Shown here piece by piece: positions 52,928 to 61,469 of a DNA stretch of 64,000 bases (position 1 is its first letter; each line of letters starts with the position of its first letter). Position numbers and translations under genes: made by a program. The notes beneath the pieces were generated by a model. That model was not told the origin of the DNA and made no database searches. It saw only the letters and a list, made by a program, of their open reading frames with translations. The DNA comes from JAFEBO01 sp044221315 (GTDB lineage: Bacteria; Planctomycetota; Phycisphaerae; Phycisphaerales; UBA1924), in NCBI GenBank assembly GCA_044221315.1, contig JBGAPK010000010.1, positions 1-64,000 on the forward strand. The letters are read 5' to 3'.

Positions 52928-55612
52928 ATGACGCCGGAGCGATGGAACACACTCAAGTCCGTCTTTCTGGAAGCGCTCGGTCGCGAGGCGGGCGAGCGAG
53001 ATGGCTTTGTGCGGGCCAGGTGCGGGGACGATGAGGCCCTTCGCGAGGAAGTGTGCCTCATGCTCGCGTGCGATGCACCCGAGACGCATGTTGAGACGGT
53101 GGATGAAATTCACGATGCTGGAGGATTACCGGCGTGGGCGATGCCGGAGAGCGGGCTGGCGCGCGGGGCGCGAGTCGGACGCTTACGGATCGAGTCGCTG
53201 CTTGGGGTGGGAGCGGCGAGCACGGTGTATCGGGCGGTTGATGAAGACAACGGGACGACGGTGGCGCTCAAGATCCCGCGGTCGCCTCAGCCGCGGCCGG
53301 CCGATCTGAAGCGGTTTGAGCAGGAGGCTCGGGCGTTCTTTGAACTTTCGCATCCGACGATCGCGCGGCTGCGCGAGACGGGCAGTGCAACGGCCGAGAA
53401 CGGGCGGACGATCCCGTTCCTTGCGCTCGAGTTTGTGGACGGCGTGCCGATCACGCAGTACGCGACGGAGCACCGCGGAGAGACTCCGGTGATTCTCGGC
53501 GTGTTCCTGCAGGTGTGCGACGGGGTTGCGCACGCCCACCTGCGCGGGGTGATTCACCGGGATCTCAAGCCGAGCAACATCCTGGTGACTCGGGAGGGGA
53601 GCGCGAAGATCCTTGATTTCGGGATCGCGAAGTTTGTGGACGCGCTTGGGCCGGGAGCGGCAACGCTGGATGGGCAATTGCTCGGAACGCCGGCGTACAT
53701 GAGCCCGGAACAGGCGCGGGGGCGATCGGGCGAGGTGGACACGCGTTCGGACGTGTATTCGCTCGGAGCGGTGCTGTACGAACTGCTGTGCGGGCGGCCG
53801 GCGGTGGCGATGGGCGGCGTCTCGATCATGGAAGCGGTTCGTATTGTGGAAGAGTCGGAGCCGGTGCCGCTGGGGAAAGTGGACCCGGCGTGCCGCGGGG
53901 ACTTGGAGACAATTGTCGCGAGGGCGATCGAGAAGGAGCCCGATCGGCGATATCAATCGGTGGCGGATCTGAGGGCCGATCTGCGCCGATTCCTCACGAA
54001 CGAGCCGATTCTGGCGCGGCCGCGGTCGGCGGTGTATGTGATGGGGAAGTTCGCGAGACGGCACAGGGCGATCGCGAGCGGGATGGGGATCGCGGCCGCG
54101 GCGTTGGTGCTGGGCGGGGCATGGGTCGTACGCGCGAGCGTGGAGTCGGAGCGATCCCACGCGGCGGCGCGGGAACTCGCGTCCACGCTGCTGTCGAGCG
54201 TCGTCGGGCCGATGTGGGACACGATCGGGTCGGTGGGGGAACGGCGGCGTCTGTTGACGAGAATCCGTGACCAGGTGGAGATGTTCGCGGCGCGGTATCC
54301 GGATGATGCCGAGATGCAGAACGACTATGCGCTGCTTCTTCGCCGTCTCTCGGATCAGGCGGAGTCGGATTCGGATCCGAAGGCGTGCCTTGCGTACGCG
54401 GAGCGGGCGCTGGCGGTCCGAACGCGGCTCGCGGACGCCCGGAAGGGTGACATCGATCGCATGGCGGAACTGTCGGTCGCGATGGTTCGGGTGGGAGATG
54501 CTTGCGGCCAGCTGGGCGATCGGGAGAGGCAGCTTCAGAACTATGAAAGGGCCCGCAATATCGATGCGGACCTGCACCGGGCGCACCCGGAAAACGGTCG
54601 ATTTTCGCGGATGCTGGCGTACAGCTTTGAGAGGCTGGCGGCGCTGGCGAAATTGCGTGGAGATGAGGAGACGGCGCGGAAGTTGACCGAGGAGGAATTG
54701 CGGCTGGCGGAGGAGCTGGTCATCGCCGACCCCGAACACCCGGAGAACAGGATGCTGCGCGCGGCGGCAACTGGCGCCGTGGCCCGGGCGCTCGGACAGG
54801 AATTGAGCCGCCGGAAGGAGGCATTGAAGTCGTCGCTCGCGGACTATGTGTGGCTGATGGCGGCCCGTCCGGAGAACCGGAGGTTTGGGATAGCGGCGGC
54901 AAGCACGGGGATTGAACTCGCCGAGTTGTACTGGACGATCGAGCCGAACGACACGTCGAAGGAGTTCTTCGATTGTGCGGACGCGATTGTGGCCGAACTC
55001 GTTCGGGCAGATCCGAAGGATCGCTCGATCCGGACCGCGCAGAGATCTCTTGAATTGCAGCGGATCAAGCAGGCGCGGGCGTGGAGGGAGACCGAGGCGC
55101 TTCGGCTGGGTGTCGAGCGGGCCCTTGAGGCGAATGAGTCGATCGACACGCGTACCCCCCAAGATCTGGAGGCTTGCCGCGAGAAAACGCTGATTCTCTA
55201 TGAGGCGGTCGAAACGAGTGCGGAGATCGGGGGCGACAGAGATCTGGGAATCTACGTGCCGAGGGCGGTCGTCTCGTTCGAGGAGCTGTTCGCGCGTGGC
55301 GGGCGCAACGAACAGAGCCTTTTGGACTTTGCGTGGATTGTAATGATCCGGAGCGCGGCGCCAACGGCGGAGCAGGTTCGTGCGGCACGAGAGGTGCTTG
55401 AGTCTCCGGCGTGCGGCGAATCGTCGCGCGACGTCCGCGGTCTTCTGATACGGGCGGCGTTCGAGAAGCTAGACGGCAATGCCGAGCAAGCGCTCGCGAC
55501 GCTGGATCGCCTGACGGCCATCGCGCGAGCCGGGCCGGTGCCCGATCGGTTCGCCATCTCCATGGCCGAGATGCAGCGCGCGGCGTGGCGGAGCGCAGAA
55601 GTCGCAAAGTAG
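52928..55612 (+). CDS. Membrane Ser/Thr protein kinase with helical sensor
   Basis: 894 aa. Start ATG 52928 (MTPERWNTLKSVF), chosen because its lead resembles other planctomycete kinases; in-frame ATGs at 52766 and 52883 are possible, and the former would overlap the sigma factor. Kinase: Gly loop LLGVGAASTVYRA (91-103), Lys115, HRDLKPSN (210-217), DFG (230-232), MSPEQ (258-262). Membrane helix about 382-402. Outside, about 490 residues of alpha-helical, TPR-like sequence rich in Leu, Ala and Glu with no named domain. It differs from the first kinase by lacking WD40. All catalytic residues are present, so it should be active. Confidence 0.92.
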   Translation: MTPERWNTLKSVFLEALGREAGERDGFVRARCGDDEALREEVCLMLACDAPETHVETVDEIHDAGGLPAWAMPESGLARGARVGRLRIESLLGVGAASTVYRAVDEDNGTTVALKIPRSPQPRPADLKRFEQEARAFFELSHPTIARLRETGSATAENGRTIPFLALEFVDGVPITQYATEHRGETPVILGVFLQVCDGVAHAHLRGVIHRDLKPSNILVTREGSAKILDFGIAKFVDALGPGAATLDGQLLGTPAYMSPEQARGRSGEVDTRSDVYSLGAVLYELLCGRPAVAMGGVSIMEAVRIVEESEPVPLGKVDPACRGDLETIVARAIEKEPDRRYQSVADLRADLRRFLTNEPILARPRSAVYVMGKFARRHRAIASGMGIAAAALVLGGAWVVRASVESERSHAAARELASTLLSSVVGPMWDTIGSVGERRRLLTRIRDQVEMFAARYPDDAEMQNDYALLLRRLSDQAESDSDPKACLAYAERALAVRTRLADARKGDIDRMAELSVAMVRVGDACGQLGDRERQLQNYERARNIDADLHRAHPENGRFSRMLAYSFERLAALAKLRGDEETARKLTEEELRLAEELVIADPEHPENRMLRAAATGAVARALGQELSRRKEALKSSLADYVWLMAARPENRRFGIAAASTGIELAELYWTIEPNDTSKEFFDCADAIVAELVRADPKDRSIRTAQRSLELQRIKQARAWRETEALRLGVERALEANESIDTRTPQDLEACREKTLILYEAVETSAEIGGDRDLGIYVPRAVVSFEELFARGGRNEQSLLDFAWIVMIRSAAPTAEQVRAAREVLESPACGESSRDVRGLLIRAAFEKLDGNAEQALATLDRLTAIARAGPVPDRFAISMAEMQRAAWRSAEVAK

Positions 55613-55641
55613 CGGCGCGAGTCTTTTCGGGCCGCGGTCGA

Positions 55642-57219
55642 TTACGGGCAGACCAGCTCGTTGTATGCCGGGACGAAAATCACAAAGTCGGCGTCGTCCA
55701 CAACTCCGTCGTTGTTGAAGTCGGAGGGGCAGCCGGGGGGCATGGTCGGATCGGCGCAGTCGAGGATGTTGTAGGCGTTGATGAAAAGGACAAAGTCCGC
55801 ATCGTCCACGAGGCCGTCGGCATTCAGGTCGCAGGGGCAGGGGTTGGAGGGGATGCAGGGGAGAGCGGTCTGCGGGATTTCGAGCGTGGACTCCGGGGCG
55901 TACTCGGCGCTCCCGGGAAGGGCGGTGCGGATGAGCGTGATCGGCTTTGCAGTAACCGCGGGCTGGATGGGGTCGGGGGTCCAGATCTGGGCGGCGCAGC
56001 CGTCATCGCCTGATGTGTCGGTGCGGATGAACAGGAGATCGGTAAAGCCGATGCCGGTCGAGAAGTTCTGGCTGGTTCCGGTGAGCACGAGGCCCTGCGC
56101 GGGGTCCCAGTGCTCGATGGCGTCGTTGCCGAAGGTTGTGCCGTTCGCGTATTCGGCGCGCCAGTAGGTGGTCATGTCGATGGGGTTGATGAGCCACATC
56201 TGGGCGGATCCGCCGCCGTCGCCGAAGGTGCGGGTGCCGCTGGCGACGAGTTCGCCTGTGGAGAGGCGGTCGAGGGAGGCGCTGGCGGGCTGGACGTCGG
56301 TGATGGCGCCGGTGGCGATGACGAAGCCGTCGGTGGGGCGGACGACGAGGTGGAGCACGGAGGCGGGGCCGAATTCCTCGAGCGGGTTGTCGGTGCGGCC
56401 GACGACGGCGACATTTCCCGAGAGCGTGAGCTCGATGCTGTAGCCGGAGGTGCCGCTGGGGTGGCCGAACGGCGAGGTTGCGTAGGCCTTGGACCAGACC
56501 ACGGCGCCGGCGCGATCGATGCGGGCGATGAGGATCTCGTCGTCGAACTCGCCGGTGTCGGCGTTGTAAAGAGATATTGAGCCGGTGACGAAATAGTCGG
56601 TTCCGGGTCCGAAAGCAACGTCGGAGAAGGAGTACATGTAGCCGGCGAAGGGGTCGATCGAATAGGCGAAATCGAATGTTGGCGATCCGTCGGCGGCGCT
56701 GATGCGGATGAGCTGCCCGGCGGAGAGGCCGTCGCCGATGTAGCTGTTGGCGATGACGGCGAAATCGGAGCCGTCGGTGCGTTCAACTTCCATGCCCGCG
56801 CCCGGATAGGACTGCGAGCCGGGGTAGCGGCGTTTCCAGAGGACGGCGCCGGCGGGGCTCAGCCCGACCGCGCACAGGCCCTGGGCCGTTTGCCCGGAAT
56901 GGAGCGCAACGACAAGATTGCCTCCGGGCAGTTCGCGGACGCCGAACGCGTCGTCGTAGAAGCTGCTGGGCTCGGTGAGCGCAAGCTGCCACTGCGGAAC
57001 GCCGTCGGGGCCGGCGCGGGTGACGAGGGCTTTCCCGACAAAGTTGGAGTAGTCGTAGGTGTTGCCGGCGAAGGCGAGGTCGCCATTCTGGAGGGCGACG
57101 GCATCCTCGGCGCGCTGGAAGGTCTCGGGCTGGCCGATGATGCGGTTGATCTTTTGGGCGTGAGCGGCCCCGGCGACCAGCAGAAGACCCGCGACGACGA
57201 CGCAACCTCGAACGAGCAT
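55642..57219 (-). CDS. Secreted beta-propeller-like protein with dockerin-like tail
   Basis: 525 aa. ATG 57219 with GGGAG 7 bp upstream; signal peptide about 1-21 (VRGCVVVAGLLLVAGAAHA). The body (about 22-460) has spaced motifs such as DAVALQNGDLAFAGNTYDYS, LPGGNLVVALHSGQT, FDDEILIARIDRAGAVVWSKAY and GGGSAQMWLINPIDMTT, the pattern of delta-60/PQQ-like propeller repeats. The tail has DLNADGLVDDADF and DFNNDGVVDDADF, with the final LVCP. Follows the second kinase gene in the opposite direction; likely surface-exposed. Confidence 0.85.
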   Translation of the reverse strand: MLVRGCVVVAGLLLVAGAAHAQKINRIIGQPETFQRAEDAVALQNGDLAFAGNTYDYSNFVGKALVTRAGPDGVPQWQLALTEPSSFYDDAFGVRELPGGNLVVALHSGQTAQGLCAVGLSPAGAVLWKRRYPGSQSYPGAGMEVERTDGSDFAVIANSYIGDGLSAGQLIRISAADGSPTFDFAYSIDPFAGYMYSFSDVAFGPGTDYFVTGSISLYNADTGEFDDEILIARIDRAGAVVWSKAYATSPFGHPSGTSGYSIELTLSGNVAVVGRTDNPLEEFGPASVLHLVVRPTDGFVIATGAITDVQPASASLDRLSTGELVASGTRTFGDGGGSAQMWLINPIDMTTYWRAEYANGTTFGNDAIEHWDPAQGLVLTGTSQNFSTGIGFTDLLFIRTDTSGDDGCAAQIWTPDPIQPAVTAKPITLIRTALPGSAEYAPESTLEIPQTALPCIPSNPCPCDLNADGLVDDADFVLFINAYNILDCADPTMPPGCPSDFNNDGVVDDADFVIFVPAYNELVCP

Positions 57220-57354
57220 GCTCCGGCTCCCTTTCCAAATGAAGACAATGACAAAACCAACGCCGCACACCAGCCTATCGCGGGGTGGTTTTGCCACAAG
57301 AGGAATTTTGTCAAAGCCGGCCCGGAAAGCGGGCAAAAAGCGGCCAATAGCGTG

Positions 57355-60300
57355 TTATGGGCAGAGCAGAGCGTCGTAAGCGACCACGAACAGGCTGAAA
57401 TCCGCATCGTCCACAAGGTTGTTCCCGTCGAGATCGGCCGGGCATCCCGCGGGCATCTGGGGGTCGTCGCAGACGAGGGTGTTGTACGCCCGGACGAAAA
57501 TGACAAAGTCGGCGTCGTCCACCTGGCCGTCGAAATTGAGGTCGGCCGGGCAGGGCGCACCGATTGCGACCAGATTTCCGGGGACGTCCACCACGCCGGC
57601 GTTGATGAGCGTGGTGTAATAGATCTTCGCGCAGCCGGTATTGATGAGGCGCGAACCCGCGTGGATGCGGAGGGTGCCGACGTAGATCGCCTCGCAGGAG
57701 CCTTGTCCGAGTCCGTCGTTGTCGCGGGTGTCTACGAGGCGAACGGTGGAAGGAGAGGGGCCGATCTCAAGGGCGCCGAAGGGGTAGTGACCCGCGAGCG
57801 AACGGTCGAGGCCGGCGAGACTGGCGCCGATGTCCTTCGACATGACTTCGAGGGTTTGCTCGGTCCCGGAGCCTTCGAGTTGCAGGGCGGCGCTGGCCAT
57901 GTCGTAGCGGGCGTTGCTGGTGATAGCGCAGTCGAAGTTGCCGCCGACGTGTGCGACGGCGTCCAAGAAGGGAAGGGTGAGGCTGGCCTCAACGCCGAGC
58001 GCGAGGCTGCCGCCGATGTCGAGGCCCGGCGGCGTGGCTGCTTCGGCCTGAAGGCACCCAGAGCAGACGGTGCCGACGATGGTGCCGTTGTTGATGAGGC
58101 TGCCGAAGACGAAGAGCGTGCCCGAGCGGATCGTGGTGGTGGCGCCGTTGTTGTTGGTGAAAGAGCCAAAGACGGCGGAAGAGCCGAAGAAATTGGTGCT
58201 GGCGCGGTTGAAGAAGAGCGGGGTGTTGATCGTGCCGCTGGTGATCGAGAATGTGTCAATATTGGAGAAGGCTCCGTCGGCGGTGAGCGAACTGTTCAGG
58301 GAGGCGGTGGTCGGACCGATGGCGGTCACCGAGCCGGCGAAGGTGAGCGCGGCGCCCTGCTCGAGCCGGGTCTGACCTTCGAGATCGGCGACGGGCGCGT
58401 CGATGATGAGCGACGAGCCGGTGCGTACGGTGAGGATGCCCCGGGAGCCCAGGAGGAAGGAATCGGCCGCTGCCGCCGAAACGCCGGCGCCCGCGCGCCA
58501 TTGGCCGAAGATGTTGATCGCTCGCCCCGGGGGCACGGCGAGGAACGAAGAACCGCCGAGGGTGAGAATGGAGGTAGAGGGCGTGCGGATGGTCTCGGTC
58601 CCGAAGAGGCCGATCGACCGGCCGAGCGAGTCGAGCGAGCCCACGTTGCGGAACGCGGCCTGGGTTGCGGTGATCTGGTGGCCGGAGAGGGCGGGGAGGA
58701 GTGCTTCCGCGAGTGTGAGATAGGTGGTGTCGGTTGTGTCGTTGTGCGCAAGAGAGAAGTCGCTGACCGCAACACCATCGAAGAAGTAGGCCGAGCCTTG
58801 TTCGAGACTCGCGCCGATTGTTTGGAAGAGGGCGCCCACAACAGCGGTGTCGCCGCTGAGCGCGACGGAGTAGCCAAAGTTATCGCCGGCGGCACCGTCG
58901 GAGGCGGTGAGCTTGGCCTGCTGAGTCCACGTCGTGCCCGAGCGGTTGAAGATGTACGCCGAGCCCTGGTGTATATTCGCGCCGACGCGGTCGAAAACAG
59001 CCCCCACGATGGCGGTGTCGCCCGAGATCGCGACGGACGCGCCGAAGCTGTCGGCCGGCGCGCCGTCGTAAGCCGTGAGCTTGGCTTGCTGACTCAAAGT
59101 GAAGTCCGAAAGGACGTAGATGTAGGCCGAGCCCTGGTAGGCGTTTTCGCCAACGGCATCCGTGTGCGCGCCCACTATAGCTGTGTCGCCTGAAAGACCA
59201 ACCGAAAGGCCGAACTGATCGTCTGCCGCGCCGTCGGAGGCGGTGAGCTTGACCAGTTGGGACCATGTGGTTCCCGAGCGGGTGAACATGTACGCCGAGC
59301 CCTGGTCCGCATTCGCGCCGACATCGTCGAACCGAGCGCCCACGAGTGCGGTGCCGCCCGAGATCGCGACGGACTCGCCGAACCGGTCTCCGGCCGCGCC
59401 GTCGGAGGCGGTGAGCTTGGACTGCTGCGACCACGTTGTGCCCGAGCGGGTAAAGATGTAGGCCGAGCCCTGATCGGAGCTTGCGCTGGCGTCGTCAAAT
59501 ACGGCACCCACAAGAACTGTGTTGCCGGAAATCGCGACAGAGATGCCGAACAAGTCTCCTGCGGCTCCATCGGAGGCAGTGAGCTTGGACTGCTGGGTCC
59601 ACGTCAAACCCGTACGGACAAAGACGTAGGCCGCGCCTCGGTCCGCATTCGCACCGACGTTGGCGCCGGGCGCCCCCACGATGGCGGTGTCGCCCGAGAT
59701 CGCGACGGACTCGCCGAAGCTGTGGAAGGCCGCGCCGTCGGAGGCGGTCAACTCGGCCTGCTGCGACCAGTTGGGACCTGTGCGGGCAAAGATGTAGGCC
59801 AAACCTTGATGGGAGTTCGCACCAACGCTGTGAAAATTGGCGCCGACGATGGTGGTGTCGCCCGAGATCGCGACGGACTTGCCGAAGTGGTCGTAGGCCG
59901 CGCCGTCGGAGGCTGTGAGTTTCAAATCCGGCCCGACCCACGCGCTGCCGACGCGGGAGAAGACCCACGCCGAGCCCTGGTTGATGTTCGCGCCGATATC
60001 GTCCAGGAAGGCGCCGACGATGGCGGTGTCGCCGGAGAGAGCGACGGAGTAGCCGAAGAGGTCGTTCGCCGCACCATCGGTCGCGCCGAGCCCGGCCCGC
60101 TGCGACCACGTCGTGCCGGTGCGGGTGAAGACATAGGCCGAGCCCTGGTCTGTGTTCGCGCCGATGTTGTCGGACGGGGCCCCCACGAGCGCGGTGTCGC
60201 CGCTGAGGGCGACGGATGTGCCAAAGTTATCGCCGGCGGCACCGTCGGAGGCGGTGAGCTTGGCCTGCTGGGTCCACGTTGTGCCCGCGCGGGTGAAGAT

Positions 60301-61176
60301 GTAGGCCGAACCCTGACCGGTGTTCGCGCCGACGTCGTCCTGGGATGCGCCGACGATTGCGGTCTCCTCGCAGAGCGCGACGGAGTGTCCGAAGAGGTCG
60401 CCGCCCGCGCCGTCCGAGGCGGTGAGCTTGGCCTGCTGGGTCCATGTCGCGCCCGCGCGGGTGAAGATGTAGGCCGAGCCCTGGTCGGAGTTCGCGCCGA
60501 TGTTGTCCAGATGGGCACCGACGAAGGCGGTGTCGTCGCAGAGCGCAACGGAAATTCCGAACTCATCGCCGGCGGCGCCGTCGGAGGCGGTGAGCTTGGC
60601 CTGCTGGGTCCAGATGGTGCCCGAGCGGACGAAGATGTAGGCCGAGCCCCGGTCCGCGTTCGCGCCGACATCGTCGAAGTAGGCGCCGACGATGGCGGTG
60701 TTTCCGGAGATCGCGACGGAGATGCCAAAAAGATCAAAGAACGCGCCGTCTGAAGCGGTGAGCTTGGCCTGCTGGGTCCACGTCGTGCCCGTGCGGGTGA
60801 AGATGTACGCCGAGCCCTGGTCCGCGTTCGCGCCGACATCGTCGAAAAAAGCGCCGATGATGGCGGTGTCGCCGGAGAGCGCGACGGAATTGCCGAAGTA
60901 GTCGCTTGCCGCGCCGTCGGAGGCGGTGAGCGTGGCCTCGAACGCCCAGCCCGTTCCGGTCCAGCGGTAGACGTGCGCCGTTCCCTGGCCGGCATTGGCG
61001 CCCACATTGTCCGCGCTCGCGCCGATGATCATGGTGTCGCCGGAAATCGCGACCGAGTTGCCGAACTGATCGTCCGTCGCGCCAGACGGGTGGAGAATCT
61101 GGATCGGTGTCGATCGCTGGGCGAGGCAGGGCAGGGCGCAGAGCAGACTCGCGACGACACCAAAGACTCGATGCAT
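57355..61176 (-). CDS. Secreted FG-GAP repeat protein with dockerin-like tail
   Basis: 1273 aa. ATG 61176; signal peptide about 1-20 (VASLLCALPCLAQ). Residues 29-800 are fourteen repeats of about 56 residues, consensus LTASDGAAGDxFGxSVAxSGDT then AIVGAxxDDxGANxDQGSAY. After the seventh repeat the usual TQQAK is replaced by VGPDLK. Residues about 800-1190 look like a right-handed beta-helix with AxIL repeats (NIFGQWRAGAGV, GSSLIIDAPVAD). The tail has DLNFDGQVDDADF and DLDGNNLVDDADF, ending LLCP. FG-GAP propellers often bind metal or partner proteins at the surface. Confidence 0.9.
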   Translation of the reverse strand: MHRVFGVVASLLCALPCLAQRSTPIQILHPSGATDDQFGNSVAISGDTMIIGASADNVGANAGQGTAHVYRWTGTGWAFEATLTASDGAASDYFGNSVALSGDTAIIGAFFDDVGANADQGSAYIFTRTGTTWTQQAKLTASDGAFFDLFGISVAISGNTAIVGAYFDDVGANADRGSAYIFVRSGTIWTQQAKLTASDGAAGDEFGISVALCDDTAFVGAHLDNIGANSDQGSAYIFTRAGATWTQQAKLTASDGAGGDLFGHSVALCEETAIVGASQDDVGANTGQGSAYIFTRAGTTWTQQAKLTASDGAAGDNFGTSVALSGDTALVGAPSDNIGANTDQGSAYVFTRTGTTWSQRAGLGATDGAANDLFGYSVALSGDTAIVGAFLDDIGANINQGSAWVFSRVGSAWVGPDLKLTASDGAAYDHFGKSVAISGDTTIVGANFHSVGANSHQGLAYIFARTGPNWSQQAELTASDGAAFHSFGESVAISGDTAIVGAPGANVGANADRGAAYVFVRTGLTWTQQSKLTASDGAAGDLFGISVAISGNTVLVGAVFDDASASSDQGSAYIFTRSGTTWSQQSKLTASDGAAGDRFGESVAISGGTALVGARFDDVGANADQGSAYMFTRSGTTWSQLVKLTASDGAADDQFGLSVGLSGDTAIVGAHTDAVGENAYQGSAYIYVLSDFTLSQQAKLTAYDGAPADSFGASVAISGDTAIVGAVFDRVGANIHQGSAYIFNRSGTTWTQQAKLTASDGAAGDNFGYSVALSGDTAVVGALFQTIGASLEQGSAYFFDGVAVSDFSLAHNDTTDTTYLTLAEALLPALSGHQITATQAAFRNVGSLDSLGRSIGLFGTETIRTPSTSILTLGGSSFLAVPPGRAINIFGQWRAGAGVSAAAADSFLLGSRGILTVRTGSSLIIDAPVADLEGQTRLEQGAALTFAGSVTAIGPTTASLNSSLTADGAFSNIDTFSITSGTINTPLFFNRASTNFFGSSAVFGSFTNNNGATTTIRSGTLFVFGSLINNGTIVGTVCSGCLQAEAATPPGLDIGGSLALGVEASLTLPFLDAVAHVGGNFDCAITSNARYDMASAALQLEGSGTEQTLEVMSKDIGASLAGLDRSLAGHYPFGALEIGPSPSTVRLVDTRDNDGLGQGSCEAIYVGTLRIHAGSRLINTGCAKIYYTTLINAGVVDVPGNLVAIGAPCPADLNFDGQVDDADFVIFVRAYNTLVCDDPQMPAGCPADLDGNNLVDDADFSLFVVAYDALLCP
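58780..61092 (-). repeat. Fourteen tandem 168-bp FG-GAP repeats
   Basis: Each unit is about 56 codons, and DNA similarity between units is high enough for recombination. Two groups of seven, split near 59930 by a variant linker (VGPDLK). Supports two stacked seven-bladed propellers. Confidence 0.85.
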
Positions 61177-61469
61177 GAGATCACACCCCTGTGCGCTCCG
61201 CCATGACCCGCCCACACCGGCCCCGTCCCGGCGCGGGACCTGTCCTGCGCCGAAGCCGGGTACACGGAGAATCCCTTCCTATTTCACCGAATTCCCGGGG
61301 ACTTTGCAAGCCGTTTCCGGGGTATTTCCCACGTCGATTCTGCGGTCATGCCGGCGTGAGAAATTGTCGCGAATCAATCCCGGCTTCCGGAGCGCGGGCG
61401 AACAGACAGCGCGACCTGCACGCGGAGGCCGCCGCTTCAGACGTTCCGGAAAATTCTCGAGCCAGATAA

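Noticed and set aside
56890..60753. Long plus-strand reading frames opposite the FG-GAP gene (about 767 and 498 aa)
   Set aside because: They are antisense images of the repeats; their sequence repeats with the same 168-bp period and has no recognisable domain or start signals.
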